From Candidatus Thorarchaeota archaeon (GTDB taxonomy: Archaea > Asgardarchaeota > Thorarchaeia > Thorarchaeales > Thorarchaeaceae), in contig DAOWNS010000076.1 of assembly GCA_030642465.1 (NCBI GenBank), positions 1-7,708 of the forward strand: DNA of 7,708 bases, read 5' to 3'. Shown here in pieces: positions 1 through 5,882 of the stretch (positions are counted from its first letter, which is position 1; each line of letters starts with the position of its first letter). The position numbers and the translations under genes were made by a program. Under the pieces are notes generated by a model. The model had not been told where the DNA came from and searched no databases. It saw only the letters and a program-made list of their open reading frames with translations.

Positions 1-344
1 AAGGTCTTGGCGATGTATTCAGACTTATCTCTGGTTCGAGGACTCCAATCTGTTGTGACCTTAAACTTCGGGTAACGACCTGATACTTCCACTACATTCG
101 CTGCCTTGAATTTCGCTCCTGCGGATTGCGCGACTCCTTGCATCTGTCGAAGCAATGACCTGCCCTCATTATATGTGCCAGAGCCTACAAAGTTGTAGAT
201 GCTATTGGTATGGAAATGCATGGGGCTTGTTCCACGATCCAGAACTAAGACTGACCGTTTGTGATATGCAAGATGCAGCGCGGCTGAAGCACCTGCTGGG
301 CCGCCGCCGATGATTATCGTGTCATAAGTCTTTGTAGACGCCAA
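1..344 (-). CDS. Thioredoxin-reductase-like FAD/NAD(P) flavoprotein, N-terminal part (runs off left edge)
   Basis: This is the first 114 codons of a flavoprotein; the rest lies beyond base 1. Translation of the minus strand gives a beta-alpha-beta Rossmann start with IIIGGGPAGASAA (residues 10-22), the FAD-pyrophosphate GxGxxG loop, followed by VLVLDRG with the acidic D36 expected to hold the FAD ribose. The following IYNFVG stretch sits where TrxB-family enzymes have their NYPGF-like segment, so COG0492-type oxidoreductase is the best family guess. The CxxC site and NAD(P) domain would lie outside the window, so disulfide reductase activity cannot be confirmed. The start is TTG at 344, chosen because AAGGTG (350-355) lies 5 nt upstream and the flavin strand begins right after it; no ATG fits. 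It follows the ferritin-like gene by 115 bp on the same strand but has its own TATA-like box. It differs clearly from the second TrxR at 4102. Confidence 0.82.
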   Translation of the reverse strand, partial: MASTKTYDTIIIGGGPAGASAALHLAYHKRSVLVLDRGTSPMHFHTNSIYNFVGSGTYNEGRSLLRQMQGVAQSAGAKFKAANVVEVSGRYPKFKVTTDWSPRTRDKSEYIAKT

Positions 345-376
345 GATGTCACCTTAGTTTCCTTGATTAACTATGG

Positions 377-384
377 TTAAAAAT
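377..384 (-). promoter_or_regulatory. TATA-like box for the left-edge flavoprotein gene
   Basis: On the minus strand the sequence reads GGATTTTTAACCA, centred about 36 nt upstream of the TTG start at 344. With archaeal spacing of about 25 nt from TATA centre to transcript start, the RNA would begin just before the AAGGTG SD. The core TTTTTAACCA recurs exactly upstream of the DsrE-like gene at 7162-7171. The T-run could alternatively be a terminator for the ferritin-like gene, or do both. Assigned by eye only. Confidence 0.4.
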
Positions 385-459
385 CCTGTGCTGTAGGACT
401 TGAAAGGCGTGATGTGAGCAGTATCATGTGGTAGCCAGTTGCCATTTGATACGCTGGAC

Positions 460-936
460 CTAGCCGCCTGGGCTTCCCTTCCAAGGGGAATCCTTCCAAA
501 GAACATCCCAAATCATGTCCTCAGTCAGGGTTTCTGGTTCGATCATTGTTTTGTGAAGCTCATGAAGAAGGCTGTGGTGACGTATCTCATCCTCCCGAAT
601 CATGGATGCTATTGTCTTTACCTGGTCATTATCGCTTTTCTCGATTAACTCGCCATAGGTCTTGACTGCACTCGCTTCAAGTCTGATATGCTCCTTGATG
701 CCCTCAGCAATCTTGTCCCTCTCATCTTCGCTGATGAATGGAGTCGGCCCATCTACGGCTTTCCTCAGAGATTTGAGCAGGGCGGCATGTTTCTTCGAAT
801 CCTGCGAGATTCCAAGCAACAAATCTTTCACGAATGCGTTGCCGAGCTTTGATGTGTTCTCCTCGACCAGTTCAATAATGCGCATCTCTAATTTGATTTG
901 CTTGTCAATGAATTCGAGAGTTTCTTTCTTGTCCAT
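460..936 (-). CDS. Ferritin-like (rubrerythrin-type) four-helix metal-binding protein
   Basis: A 158-residue, all-helical, charged soluble protein of the ferritin-like superfamily. Candidate di-metal ligands lie in the expected order: E17 in helix 1, a DSKKH stretch (D46 and H50) in helix 2, E87 in helix 3 (RLEAS), and an ExxH motif in helix 4 (E117-I-R-H120). Helix 2 lacks the usual Glu of ExxH, having Ser at that position with Asp beside it; similar DSxKH helices occur in archaeal ferritin-like proteins as far as I recall. There is no C-terminal rubredoxin Cys4 domain, so it is not a full rubrerythrin. The tail ends WKDSPWKGSPGG. Family roles are iron oxidation or storage and peroxide removal; which applies is unknown. 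The frame stays open to 996, but ATG 936 is chosen because GGGAGAT (943-949) is 6 nt away. It lies 75 bp downstream of the kinase gene on the same strand, so co-transcription is possible. Confidence 0.83.
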   Translation of the reverse strand: MDKKETLEFIDKQIKLEMRIIELVEENTSKLGNAFVKDLLLGISQDSKKHAALLKSLRKAVDGPTPFISEDERDKIAEGIKEHIRLEASAVKTYGELIEKSDNDQVKTIASMIREDEIRHHSLLHELHKTMIEPETLTEDMIWDVLWKDSPWKGSPGG

Positions 937-942
937 TTTAAT

Positions 943-949
943 ATCTCCC
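943..949 (-). promoter_or_regulatory. Shine-Dalgarno site deciding the ferritin-like start
   Basis: GGGAGAT on the minus strand, 6 nt from ATG 936. The alternative in-frame ATG at 996 would add 20 basic residues (RKTRQ region) that look unlike the ferritin fold and has no comparable SD. Confidence 0.7.
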
Positions 950-1011
950 AAATTTGGCTGTGTGAGCTGACGAGTTTTTCGCTTAAGACTGTTCACAAAT
1001 GGAAGTTGGCC

Positions 1012-3573
1012 TCACCGGACTTTCTTGAGCTTAATGCGGAATACAACCCCTTTCTTTAGCTTCTTTTTGGGTAGTAGTTCTATTGATCCGCCATAGTGCT
1101 CAATAACACGCTTGCTCAGGTACAACCCTAAGCCTCCTCCTTTCGTCGAGGCGCCGCGCTCAAAGAGTTTTGATTGTATCTCTTTGGGAATTCCGGGCCC
1201 ATCATCAGACACGTCAATCTGCACGTAGTCCTTCTCTCGCGTAACTGCGATGAGGACCTTGACATCTGTTTCTGTGAACTGCGCAGAGTTACGTAACAGG
1301 TTATCGAAAACCATCGGGAGTAATCGGCCACCAGCAATTTCTTGTTTCCGGGCCAAGGGATTAGCTTGAATCACGACTTCCATGCTCCTGTGAGCTTTCA
1401 TTGCTTGTAACGCACAGGATTCTAGCATTGCCACGATGTTTTCTTCACTCTTCTTCTCTCGGGGTCCAAAGAGAGCAAGCACCTGTGACATTCTAAGTGC
1501 AGATGCGCTGACAGTTTCAGCTAGCTCTGTAAGTCGAATATCATCTGCGTGGAGCACCTGAGCCCCTTGCGTCTGAGCAAGTATCACTTGCAGATCGTTT
1601 CCTAGGTCGTGACGGAGAAGAGATGTATAGAGCTCGAGGTCTCTGCTTGACTCTCGCAGTTCCCTTTCCGATTCGATGTGGTCAGTTATGTCTCTGATGA
1701 CAGCTATGATAGCAACCGCATTGTCATTAACAATAAGTGGTGACGCGCTAACCTCACCCCATAACCTACTCCCATTCCTATGAATGAACTCGTACACAGC
1801 ACGAGCGCCTTGCCGATTCGTGATGGCCTTGGCCATGTCTGAAATGACTGCCTCCGAATACTCAGGAGCCAGAATGTCGGTTTCCTGGAACTTCTTTCCG
1901 ACAAGCTCATCAGGAACATAGCCCACGTGGACTTCTGCAGAAGGAGAAACAGCCAATATTGTTCCATCAAGACCGAGAGAAAGGATTACGTCGGACGCAT
2001 TATCAAAGTGGAGCCGGTATAGTTCCTCGCTCTCTCGGAGAGCATCTTGGGCGATCTTTTTCTCCGTAACATCAAAAAGCGTTCCTTGAAGGGCCGGTTG
2101 TCCTTCATACTCGATCAGGCTCGCAGTGAAATCGACCCATATTTCCTTTCCGTCTTTCCGAGTTAGACGAATCTCATATCTTTGAGGTGTCGGTTTCCCG
2201 TCTACTCTGTCATCGAAGCGCTGGAAGAGATGCTGCAATTCCGTGGGGTCGATAATGCGGCCCATTTCTTTGCTTGAGAATTTGAGTATTTCCTCCAGCG
2301 TGTAACCAGTTATTCTGGACATTACTGGATTGGCGTAACGGACACGTGGTGGAGCCCCTTGGAAAATAATGATTCCCAGAGTCACCTGCTCTAGAAGCGA
2401 CTTGTACTTAGTTTCTGACTCCTGAAGAGCAATTTCAGCACGCTTTCGTTCCGATATGTCTCGCACTATAGCCTGCAATGCGGGCTTGTCCTCGATTTCA
2501 ATAAAATTCAGACTTACTTCAGCATCAAAGGGTGTGCCGTCGTACTTGATGTGCACCCATTCAAATCTCTGGGGCTCCCCACGGAAGGCTGCACCGATCT
2601 TTTCTAGTGCTTTCTCCTTTGAATCCCTTCCATCAGGTTGGTGTTCTGGGGAGTACTTGTATGGTGGCTCACCGATAATTTGCTCCCTAGTGCAACCGAA
2701 CATCTCAAGGGTCTTGTCATTACACTCAATGAAAATATCATCATTCATTATAAAGATGGCATCGTTGGCGGATTCAAAGAGAGTTCTATACGTCTTCTCT
2801 GACTCACCTCTAGCATCTTCCGCCTTTCTACGTTCCGTAATATCTCGCGTGACTGCAACAACGCTCTCACCGTCTTCATGAAGGCTCATGCGTGCTGAGA
2901 ACCAATGCCCAACTCCGTTTAACATAAGATAATAGTCAACACTCTCACTATCGCCGGTTTTTCTTACTCTTTTCAAGCAGCTTGCGAGTAGACTGGTTAC
3001 TTCTCCTGGTAACACCTCATCAAAGCGCCTGCCAAGGATGTCCTCTGGCTTGGCATAGAGTAGACTCACTTCTGAAGCGTAAATCTGAGCGTAGCGATTC
3101 TCCTTGTCATAGACAAACACAGCGTCAGACATCGAGCTTATGATAGTCCTGTACCGCTCCTCACTATCTCGGAGGGCTAGTTCAGACTGGCGTCTCTCAG
3201 ATATATCCCGTACAATCCCCTGGATTACAGGTTTGCCTGCAATCTGAAACAGACTTGCAGACAGCTCTCCAGGGAAAACCTCTCCATTCTTCTTTCTGAA
3301 GTTCGCCTCGATTCTCAGGAATCCTTTCTTCGCTATCTCTTCGTAAGGATTTTCTGAGGCGTTCATGTACTCTGGAGGCACGAATGTGGAAATGTTCAAT
3401 CCAAGGGCTTCTTTCCTGGTGTAGCCAAAGAGATCCAATACCTTCTGATTCACGTCAATGATCTTCCCAGAAAGGTCGTGGATGAAGATTGCGTCATTGG
3501 AGTGATGAAACAGCTGTCTGAACTTCTCCTCGCTCTCCTTCAATGAAACCTGTGCTTTGGCGTCATCTGCCAC
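1012..3573 (-). CDS. Cytosolic multi-PAS sensor histidine kinase
   Basis: This 853-residue protein has no membrane segment or signal peptide, so it should sense an internal cue. Five PAS/PAC units follow one another at roughly residues 12-128, 137-248, 258-378, 386-506 and 515-634. Each begins with an SEexYR-like linker and four end in RDISER or a close variant, the PAC C-terminus; PAS4 ends DVTEKK and PAS5 RDITDH. The kinase core follows. The phospho-acceptor is H655 in LLRHDLGND, the HDLxN-style box common in archaeal kinases. The N-box is FDNLLRN (N758/N762), the G1 box DVSDDGPGIP (787-796), the F-box FERG and the G2 box GGGLGLYLS (812-820), so the catalytic ATPase looks intact. No receiver domain or response regulator is visible in the window, making it an orphan here. 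The start is GTG at 3573, preceded by GGAGA (3581-3585) at 7 nt; an overlapping ATG at 3578 is out of frame. It diverges from the glutaredoxin/TrxR pair. The ligand is unknown. Confidence 0.95.
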   Translation of the reverse strand: MADDAKAQVSLKESEEKFRQLFHHSNDAIFIHDLSGKIIDVNQKVLDLFGYTRKEALGLNISTFVPPEYMNASENPYEEIAKKGFLRIEANFRKKNGEVFPGELSASLFQIAGKPVIQGIVRDISERRQSELALRDSEERYRTIISSMSDAVFVYDKENRYAQIYASEVSLLYAKPEDILGRRFDEVLPGEVTSLLASCLKRVRKTGDSESVDYYLMLNGVGHWFSARMSLHEDGESVVAVTRDITERRKAEDARGESEKTYRTLFESANDAIFIMNDDIFIECNDKTLEMFGCTREQIIGEPPYKYSPEHQPDGRDSKEKALEKIGAAFRGEPQRFEWVHIKYDGTPFDAEVSLNFIEIEDKPALQAIVRDISERKRAEIALQESETKYKSLLEQVTLGIIIFQGAPPRVRYANPVMSRITGYTLEEILKFSSKEMGRIIDPTELQHLFQRFDDRVDGKPTPQRYEIRLTRKDGKEIWVDFTASLIEYEGQPALQGTLFDVTEKKIAQDALRESEELYRLHFDNASDVILSLGLDGTILAVSPSAEVHVGYVPDELVGKKFQETDILAPEYSEAVISDMAKAITNRQGARAVYEFIHRNGSRLWGEVSASPLIVNDNAVAIIAVIRDITDHIESERELRESSRDLELYTSLLRHDLGNDLQVILAQTQGAQVLHADDIRLTELAETVSASALRMSQVLALFGPREKKSEENIVAMLESCALQAMKAHRSMEVVIQANPLARKQEIAGGRLLPMVFDNLLRNSAQFTETDVKVLIAVTREKDYVQIDVSDDGPGIPKEIQSKLFERGASTKGGGLGLYLSKRVIEHYGGSIELLPKKKLKKGVVFRIKLKKVR

Positions 3574-3609
3574 TTCATCGTCTCCGTTGAATCCAGACTA
3601 TCGGTTCTT

Positions 3610-3623
3610 GACTGTTGACAGTC
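3610..3623. repeat. Perfect inverted repeat, possible operator
   Basis: GACTGT-TG-ACAGTC: two 6-bp arms in perfect inverse complement around a 2-bp spacer. It lies 37 bp upstream of the kinase GTG start, about where its transcript should begin, and is followed by a related CTGTTATTGACA, which echoes the CTGTTGACA inside the repeat. This shape fits a dimeric helix-turn-helix regulator site, but the binding protein is unknown and short palindromes also arise by chance. Confidence 0.35.
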
Positions 3624-3819
3624 CTGTTATTGACAAATTTGCTCGGGGGCGTGCTAACGAGTGGTAGCGAATGTATGGGGCCATACTGGAATGGCTGGGA
3701 GCTTTATTATGTCTACTTGGTCCGGATTCTTGGTTCTGTAAATACGTTCTCAGAGTCGTTTCACAATCTATATGTGGGCGAGCTTCCTCTATTGGTTTCT
3801 AATCGCATTTCGCTGCAGC

Positions 3820-3834
3820 CGCTGCGCAACAGCG
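3820..3834 (+). repeat. Small GC-rich hairpin in the glutaredoxin leader
   Basis: CGCTG-CGCAA-CAGCG can fold as a 5-bp stem with a 5-nt loop, ending 7 nt before the GAGGT SD (3842-3846). It overlaps an alternative pairing, GCTGCAGC (3812-3819). It could affect ribosome access if transcribed, or be chance. Confidence 0.2.
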
Positions 3835-3854
3835 ATTTCGTGAGGTTCAATACT

Positions 3855-4097
3855 ATGGCAACGGCGGTAATTTACACTGCACCTGAATGTCCACACTCCA
3901 AGAAACTCAAGGAGTTCTTGAACGAGAAGGGCGTGCAATATGAAGAGAAGTGCGTTTTGACGAATCCCGGGACCTTTGAGGAGCTAGCAAAGATCAGTGG
4001 GCATAAGGCCATTCCCGTGACTGCAGTGGGCGATGATATTTTCGTCGGGTTTGACAAACGCGTTGAGCGACGACTAGGTCGCAGACTTGGAGGTTAG
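3855..4097 (+). CDS. Small monothiol glutaredoxin-like protein (CPHS)
   Basis: An 80-residue single thioredoxin-fold domain of the glutaredoxin/NrdH kind. It opens with strand AVIYTAPECPHS, giving an active site C12-P-H-S15 in which the second Cys is replaced by Ser. The cis-Pro loop is AIPVT (P54), followed by the glutaredoxin-type GFD motif (65-67). A second Cys, C33, lies in the strand after helix 1 and might resolve C12 or bind a partner. The C-terminus is strongly basic (KRVERRLGRRLGG). Glutaredoxins of this size reduce disulfides or glutathione-like mixed disulfides; NrdH-like ones take electrons from thioredoxin reductase. The trxB gene starts 4 nt after its stop, which supports that pairing. 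ATG 3855 is chosen because GAGGT (3842-3846) is 8 nt upstream and the fold begins immediately; the frame is open upstream to 3615 but reads as non-protein. Confidence 0.88.
   Translation: MATAVIYTAPECPHSKKLKEFLNEKGVQYEEKCVLTNPGTFEELAKISGHKAIPVTAVGDDIFVGFDKRVERRLGRRLGG
4089..4094 (+). promoter_or_regulatory. Shine-Dalgarno site deciding the trxB start
   Basis: GGAGGT ends 7 nt before ATG 4102 and lies within the last codons of the glutaredoxin gene, suggesting coupled translation. A TTG at 4087 in the same frame overlaps this site and is rejected as the start. Confidence 0.8.
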
Positions 4098-4101
4098 CAA
4101 G

Positions 4102-5040
4102 ATGTACGACTTAGTTATCATTGGGGCCGGAGTTACTGGGTATGGAGCCGCCATGTATTCGGCACGGCTTGAGCTGGAGGTAACAGTTATTGGCGACTTG
4201 GAAGGAGGAACCATTACTCTCACGGATGATGTTTCTAATTATCCTGGATTCAGTCAACTTACAGGCAAAGAGCTTGCTGAGAACCTCAAAGCTCATGCTC
4301 TTGACTATCCAGTTCACTTTGAAACTGGAACTGTTCAGGACCTCTTCAAGTGCAAGGAGAACTGCTTCTATGTTGTTACTGGCAATAAGACCTACCTTGC
4401 CAAGAGCGTTCTTGTGGCGACTGGGATGAAGGAACGGGAACTAGAGGTTCCTGGTCATGAGAAGCTGAAGAACAAGGGAGTGAGCTACTGTGCTCTCTGT
4501 GACGGTCCGCTCTTCAGGAATAAGGTGTCTGCGGTCGTAGGCGGAAGCGATAGTGCCGCAAAGGAGGCTCTTCTGCTAGCGAAGTACAGTGACAAGGTGT
4601 ACCTCATCTATCGAAAAGAAAAGATACGCCCTGAACCAGTTAATGCAAAACGGATTGCAAACGAGCCAAAGATAGAGGTCATCACCAAGACCAACATTAC
4701 TGAAATTCTGGGCGATGACCGAGTTACAGGCGTGAAGCTGGATCGTCCTCATAACGACTCAGACACGCTTGAGTTGGATGGTGTATTTGTAGCAATCGGA
4801 GGAATACCAATGTCCGACCTAGCGAAGAAAGTGGGCGTAGAGGTCAACAAGAAAGGCGAAATTATCGTTGATCGATCAAGTCGCACGAATGTGGCTGGTG
4901 TGTTTGCAGCCGGTGATGTTGTAGACACTGAGTTCAAGCAAGCGATTACTGGCGTGGCCGAAGGAGTCCATGCTGCTTACCAAGCATATCGTTATGTGAA
5001 CGAAAATGAGTTCGTTTTCACTTGTCAACAGGACGAGTGA
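4102..5040 (+). CDS. trxB: Thioredoxin reductase
   Basis: A 312-residue enzyme of the usual low-molecular-weight TrxR length. It reduces thioredoxin-fold proteins using FAD, a redox-active disulfide and a pyridine nucleotide, in the cytosol. The FAD loop is GAGVTGYGAA (8-17), NYPGF is at 46-50, the catalytic site is C130-A-L-C133 followed by DGP, the NAD(P) loop is VVGGSDSAA (145-153), and the C-terminal FAD motif is GVFAAGDV (266-273). The phosphate-binding HRRxxxR signature appears as Y170-R-K-x-x-x-R176, conserving spacing and positive charge, so NADPH use is plausible but not certain. The tail carries an extra Cys, C308, close to the end. The gene follows the glutaredoxin stop by 4 nt, with GGAGGT 7 nt before ATG 4102. 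Its likely substrates are that glutaredoxin and the PDO encoded convergently next door; TrxR-PDO couples are known in Sulfolobus. Confidence 0.96.
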   Translation: MYDLVIIGAGVTGYGAAMYSARLELEVTVIGDLEGGTITLTDDVSNYPGFSQLTGKELAENLKAHALDYPVHFETGTVQDLFKCKENCFYVVTGNKTYLAKSVLVATGMKERELEVPGHEKLKNKGVSYCALCDGPLFRNKVSAVVGGSDSAAKEALLLAKYSDKVYLIYRKEKIRPEPVNAKRIANEPKIEVITKTNITEILGDDRVTGVKLDRPHNDSDTLELDGVFVAIGGIPMSDLAKKVGVEVNKKGEIIVDRSSRTNVAGVFAAGDVVDTEFKQAITGVAEGVHAAYQAYRYVNENEFVFTCQQDE

Positions 5041-5160
5041 TTATCTGGGTCAGTTCCGCCAAAATGTGCAACAAACTTATGTCAGAGGCAACATGGTATC
5101 TATTTGCACTCACTCTGTAGAAACGTTATGACCAGACCCATCGCAAAGGATTGCTTAGAC

Positions 5161-5166
5161 TTTTTT
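5161..5166 (+). terminator. Possible T-run terminator after trxB
   Basis: Six consecutive T on the plus strand about 120 nt past the trxB stop, immediately at the 3' end of the convergent PDO gene. Archaeal termination often uses T-rich tracts without a stem, and nothing else in the 127-bp convergent gap (5041-5167) looks like a terminator. No matching T-run was seen for the PDO transcript. Confidence 0.35.
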
Positions 5167-5167
5167 C

Positions 5168-5809
5168 CTATTTGTCAATTGCTTCGTACAGTTTCTCAAC
5201 GAACAACTCGGGTGGCGTTAATCCTTCAACCGAAATGGTTTCGTTGAAGATAGATTTCGGTACACCGAACACCTCGTACTTAGTGGTTAGGTCCTGAAAT
5301 TCCAATGCTTCAACCATGTCAGCCTCGATTAGGGGGTTCAGTATCGCAGCTTGGTGTGCTAGCCGAACCATGCCTGGGCAGTAGGGACATTGGGGCGTTG
5401 TGAAGACCCTAATATGGATGGGTTTGCCAATCGCTTTGATGTCTTCAACAACATCCGGCGGGAGTGCAGGCATACCTGTGGAAACATCAACAATTCCGCC
5501 TACGAGAGAACCGAATTCGTGTCCGGATGGAATACCGTAGAATCTGACCTTGTACTCCCCCTTACCGTGGAGCACGATGGCCGGATGGTGCTTCACTCCA
5601 AGCGCATCCATGGTAGTCGTGTCTTCCTTATGAGTCACAATTTCAACTTTATCGGACAGCTCTGCGATTTGAGTCACCAGTGCTGTGGTGTCGTTGCAGT
5701 ATAGGCAGTCGTGGTCCCTAACGAAGAGATGTATTTTGACATCGCCATCAAGGTTCTGAAACATCTCAATAACCTCTGCCTTCATTGAATCATCTATCTC
5801 AACTACCAT
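5168..5809 (-). CDS. Protein disulfide oxidoreductase (PDO), tandem thioredoxin-fold
   Basis: A 213-residue cytosolic protein with two glutaredoxin/thioredoxin folds, the layout and size of archaeal PDO. The N-terminal fold has DHDCLYCND (C35-L-Y-C38) with a cis-Pro at HHPAI (P76). The C-terminal fold has TTPQCPYCPGM (C141-P-Y-C144) with a cis-Pro at GVPKSIF (P184). CPYC in the second fold and CxYC in the first is the pattern of characterised PDOs, which oxidise, reduce and shuffle intracellular protein disulfides and are recycled by thioredoxin reductase. The frame is open back to 5905, overlapping the LRR gene, but the first 32 residues look spurious. GAGGG (5819-5823) lies 9 nt from ATG 5809 and only 3 nt from ATG 5815 (two residues longer), so 5809 is preferred. 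A TTATAA box upstream suggests its own promoter, though it is downstream of and co-oriented with the LRR gene. The nearby trxB is the obvious electron source. Confidence 0.94.
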   Translation of the reverse strand: MVVEIDDSMKAEVIEMFQNLDGDVKIHLFVRDHDCLYCNDTTALVTQIAELSDKVEIVTHKEDTTTMDALGVKHHPAIVLHGKGEYKVRFYGIPSGHEFGSLVGGIVDVSTGMPALPPDVVEDIKAIGKPIHIRVFTTPQCPYCPGMVRLAHQAAILNPLIEADMVEALEFQDLTTKYEVFGVPKSIFNETISVEGLTPPELFVEKLYEAIDK

Positions 5810-5818
5810 AGTCATTAA

Positions 5819-5823
5819 CCCTC
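5819..5823 (-). promoter_or_regulatory. Shine-Dalgarno site for PDO
   Basis: GAGGG on the minus strand. It is 9 nt from ATG 5809 and 3 nt from ATG 5815. The spacing favours 5809 and rules against the much longer start at 5905. Confidence 0.6.
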
Positions 5824-5844
5824 TAGTCGGTTGAATACGCTTTG

Positions 5845-5850
5845 TTATAA
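5845..5850 (-). promoter_or_regulatory. TATA-like box for PDO
   Basis: TTATAA within AGCGATTATAACAAAG on the minus strand, centred 38 nt upstream of ATG 5809 in the 73-bp gap after the LRR stop. The spacing matches that of the TATA-like box of the left-edge flavoprotein gene. It would place the transcript start close to the SD, giving a very short leader. Confidence 0.45.
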
Positions 5851-5882
5851 TCGCTTTGTTTTGGTTGCACTCAGCCTTTGCC

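Larger units (their letters stand above)
3574..3854. other. Divergent intergenic control region between kinase and glutaredoxin/TrxR pair
   Basis: The 281-bp gap separates two divergent transcription units and should hold both promoters. Visible elements are the perfect inverted repeat at 3610-3623, AATAAC-like AT-rich sequence on the minus strand near 3626-3633 (a weak TATA candidate for the kinase), and TTTATTAT (3703-3710) and CTATATG (near 3768-3774) as TATA candidates for the plus-strand pair. A small GC hairpin lies at 3820-3834. None of the TATA calls is strong. The frame of the glutaredoxin gene is open back to 3615, but the implied protein looks non-coding. Confidence 0.5.

Noticed and set aside
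439..970. Plus-strand open frames opposite the ferritin-like gene
   Set aside because: They are antisense to a well-supported gene, with no SD and no recognisable protein features.
3701..3774. TTTATTAT and CTATATG as promoters of the glutaredoxin/trxB pair
   Set aside because: Both are 80-150 nt from the start codon, farther than the other TATA-like boxes here, so neither is called as a separate promoter.
3615..3854. 80-codon open extension upstream of the glutaredoxin start, in the same frame
   Set aside because: It would start at a TTG inside the inverted repeat without an SD, and its composition does not resemble a domain or signal peptide. ATG 3855 has an SD and begins exactly at the fold.
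5041..5167. Possible small gene or RNA in the convergent gap
   Set aside because: No open frame with an SD, no tRNA-like structure and no strong hairpin was seen; only the terminal T-run is notable.
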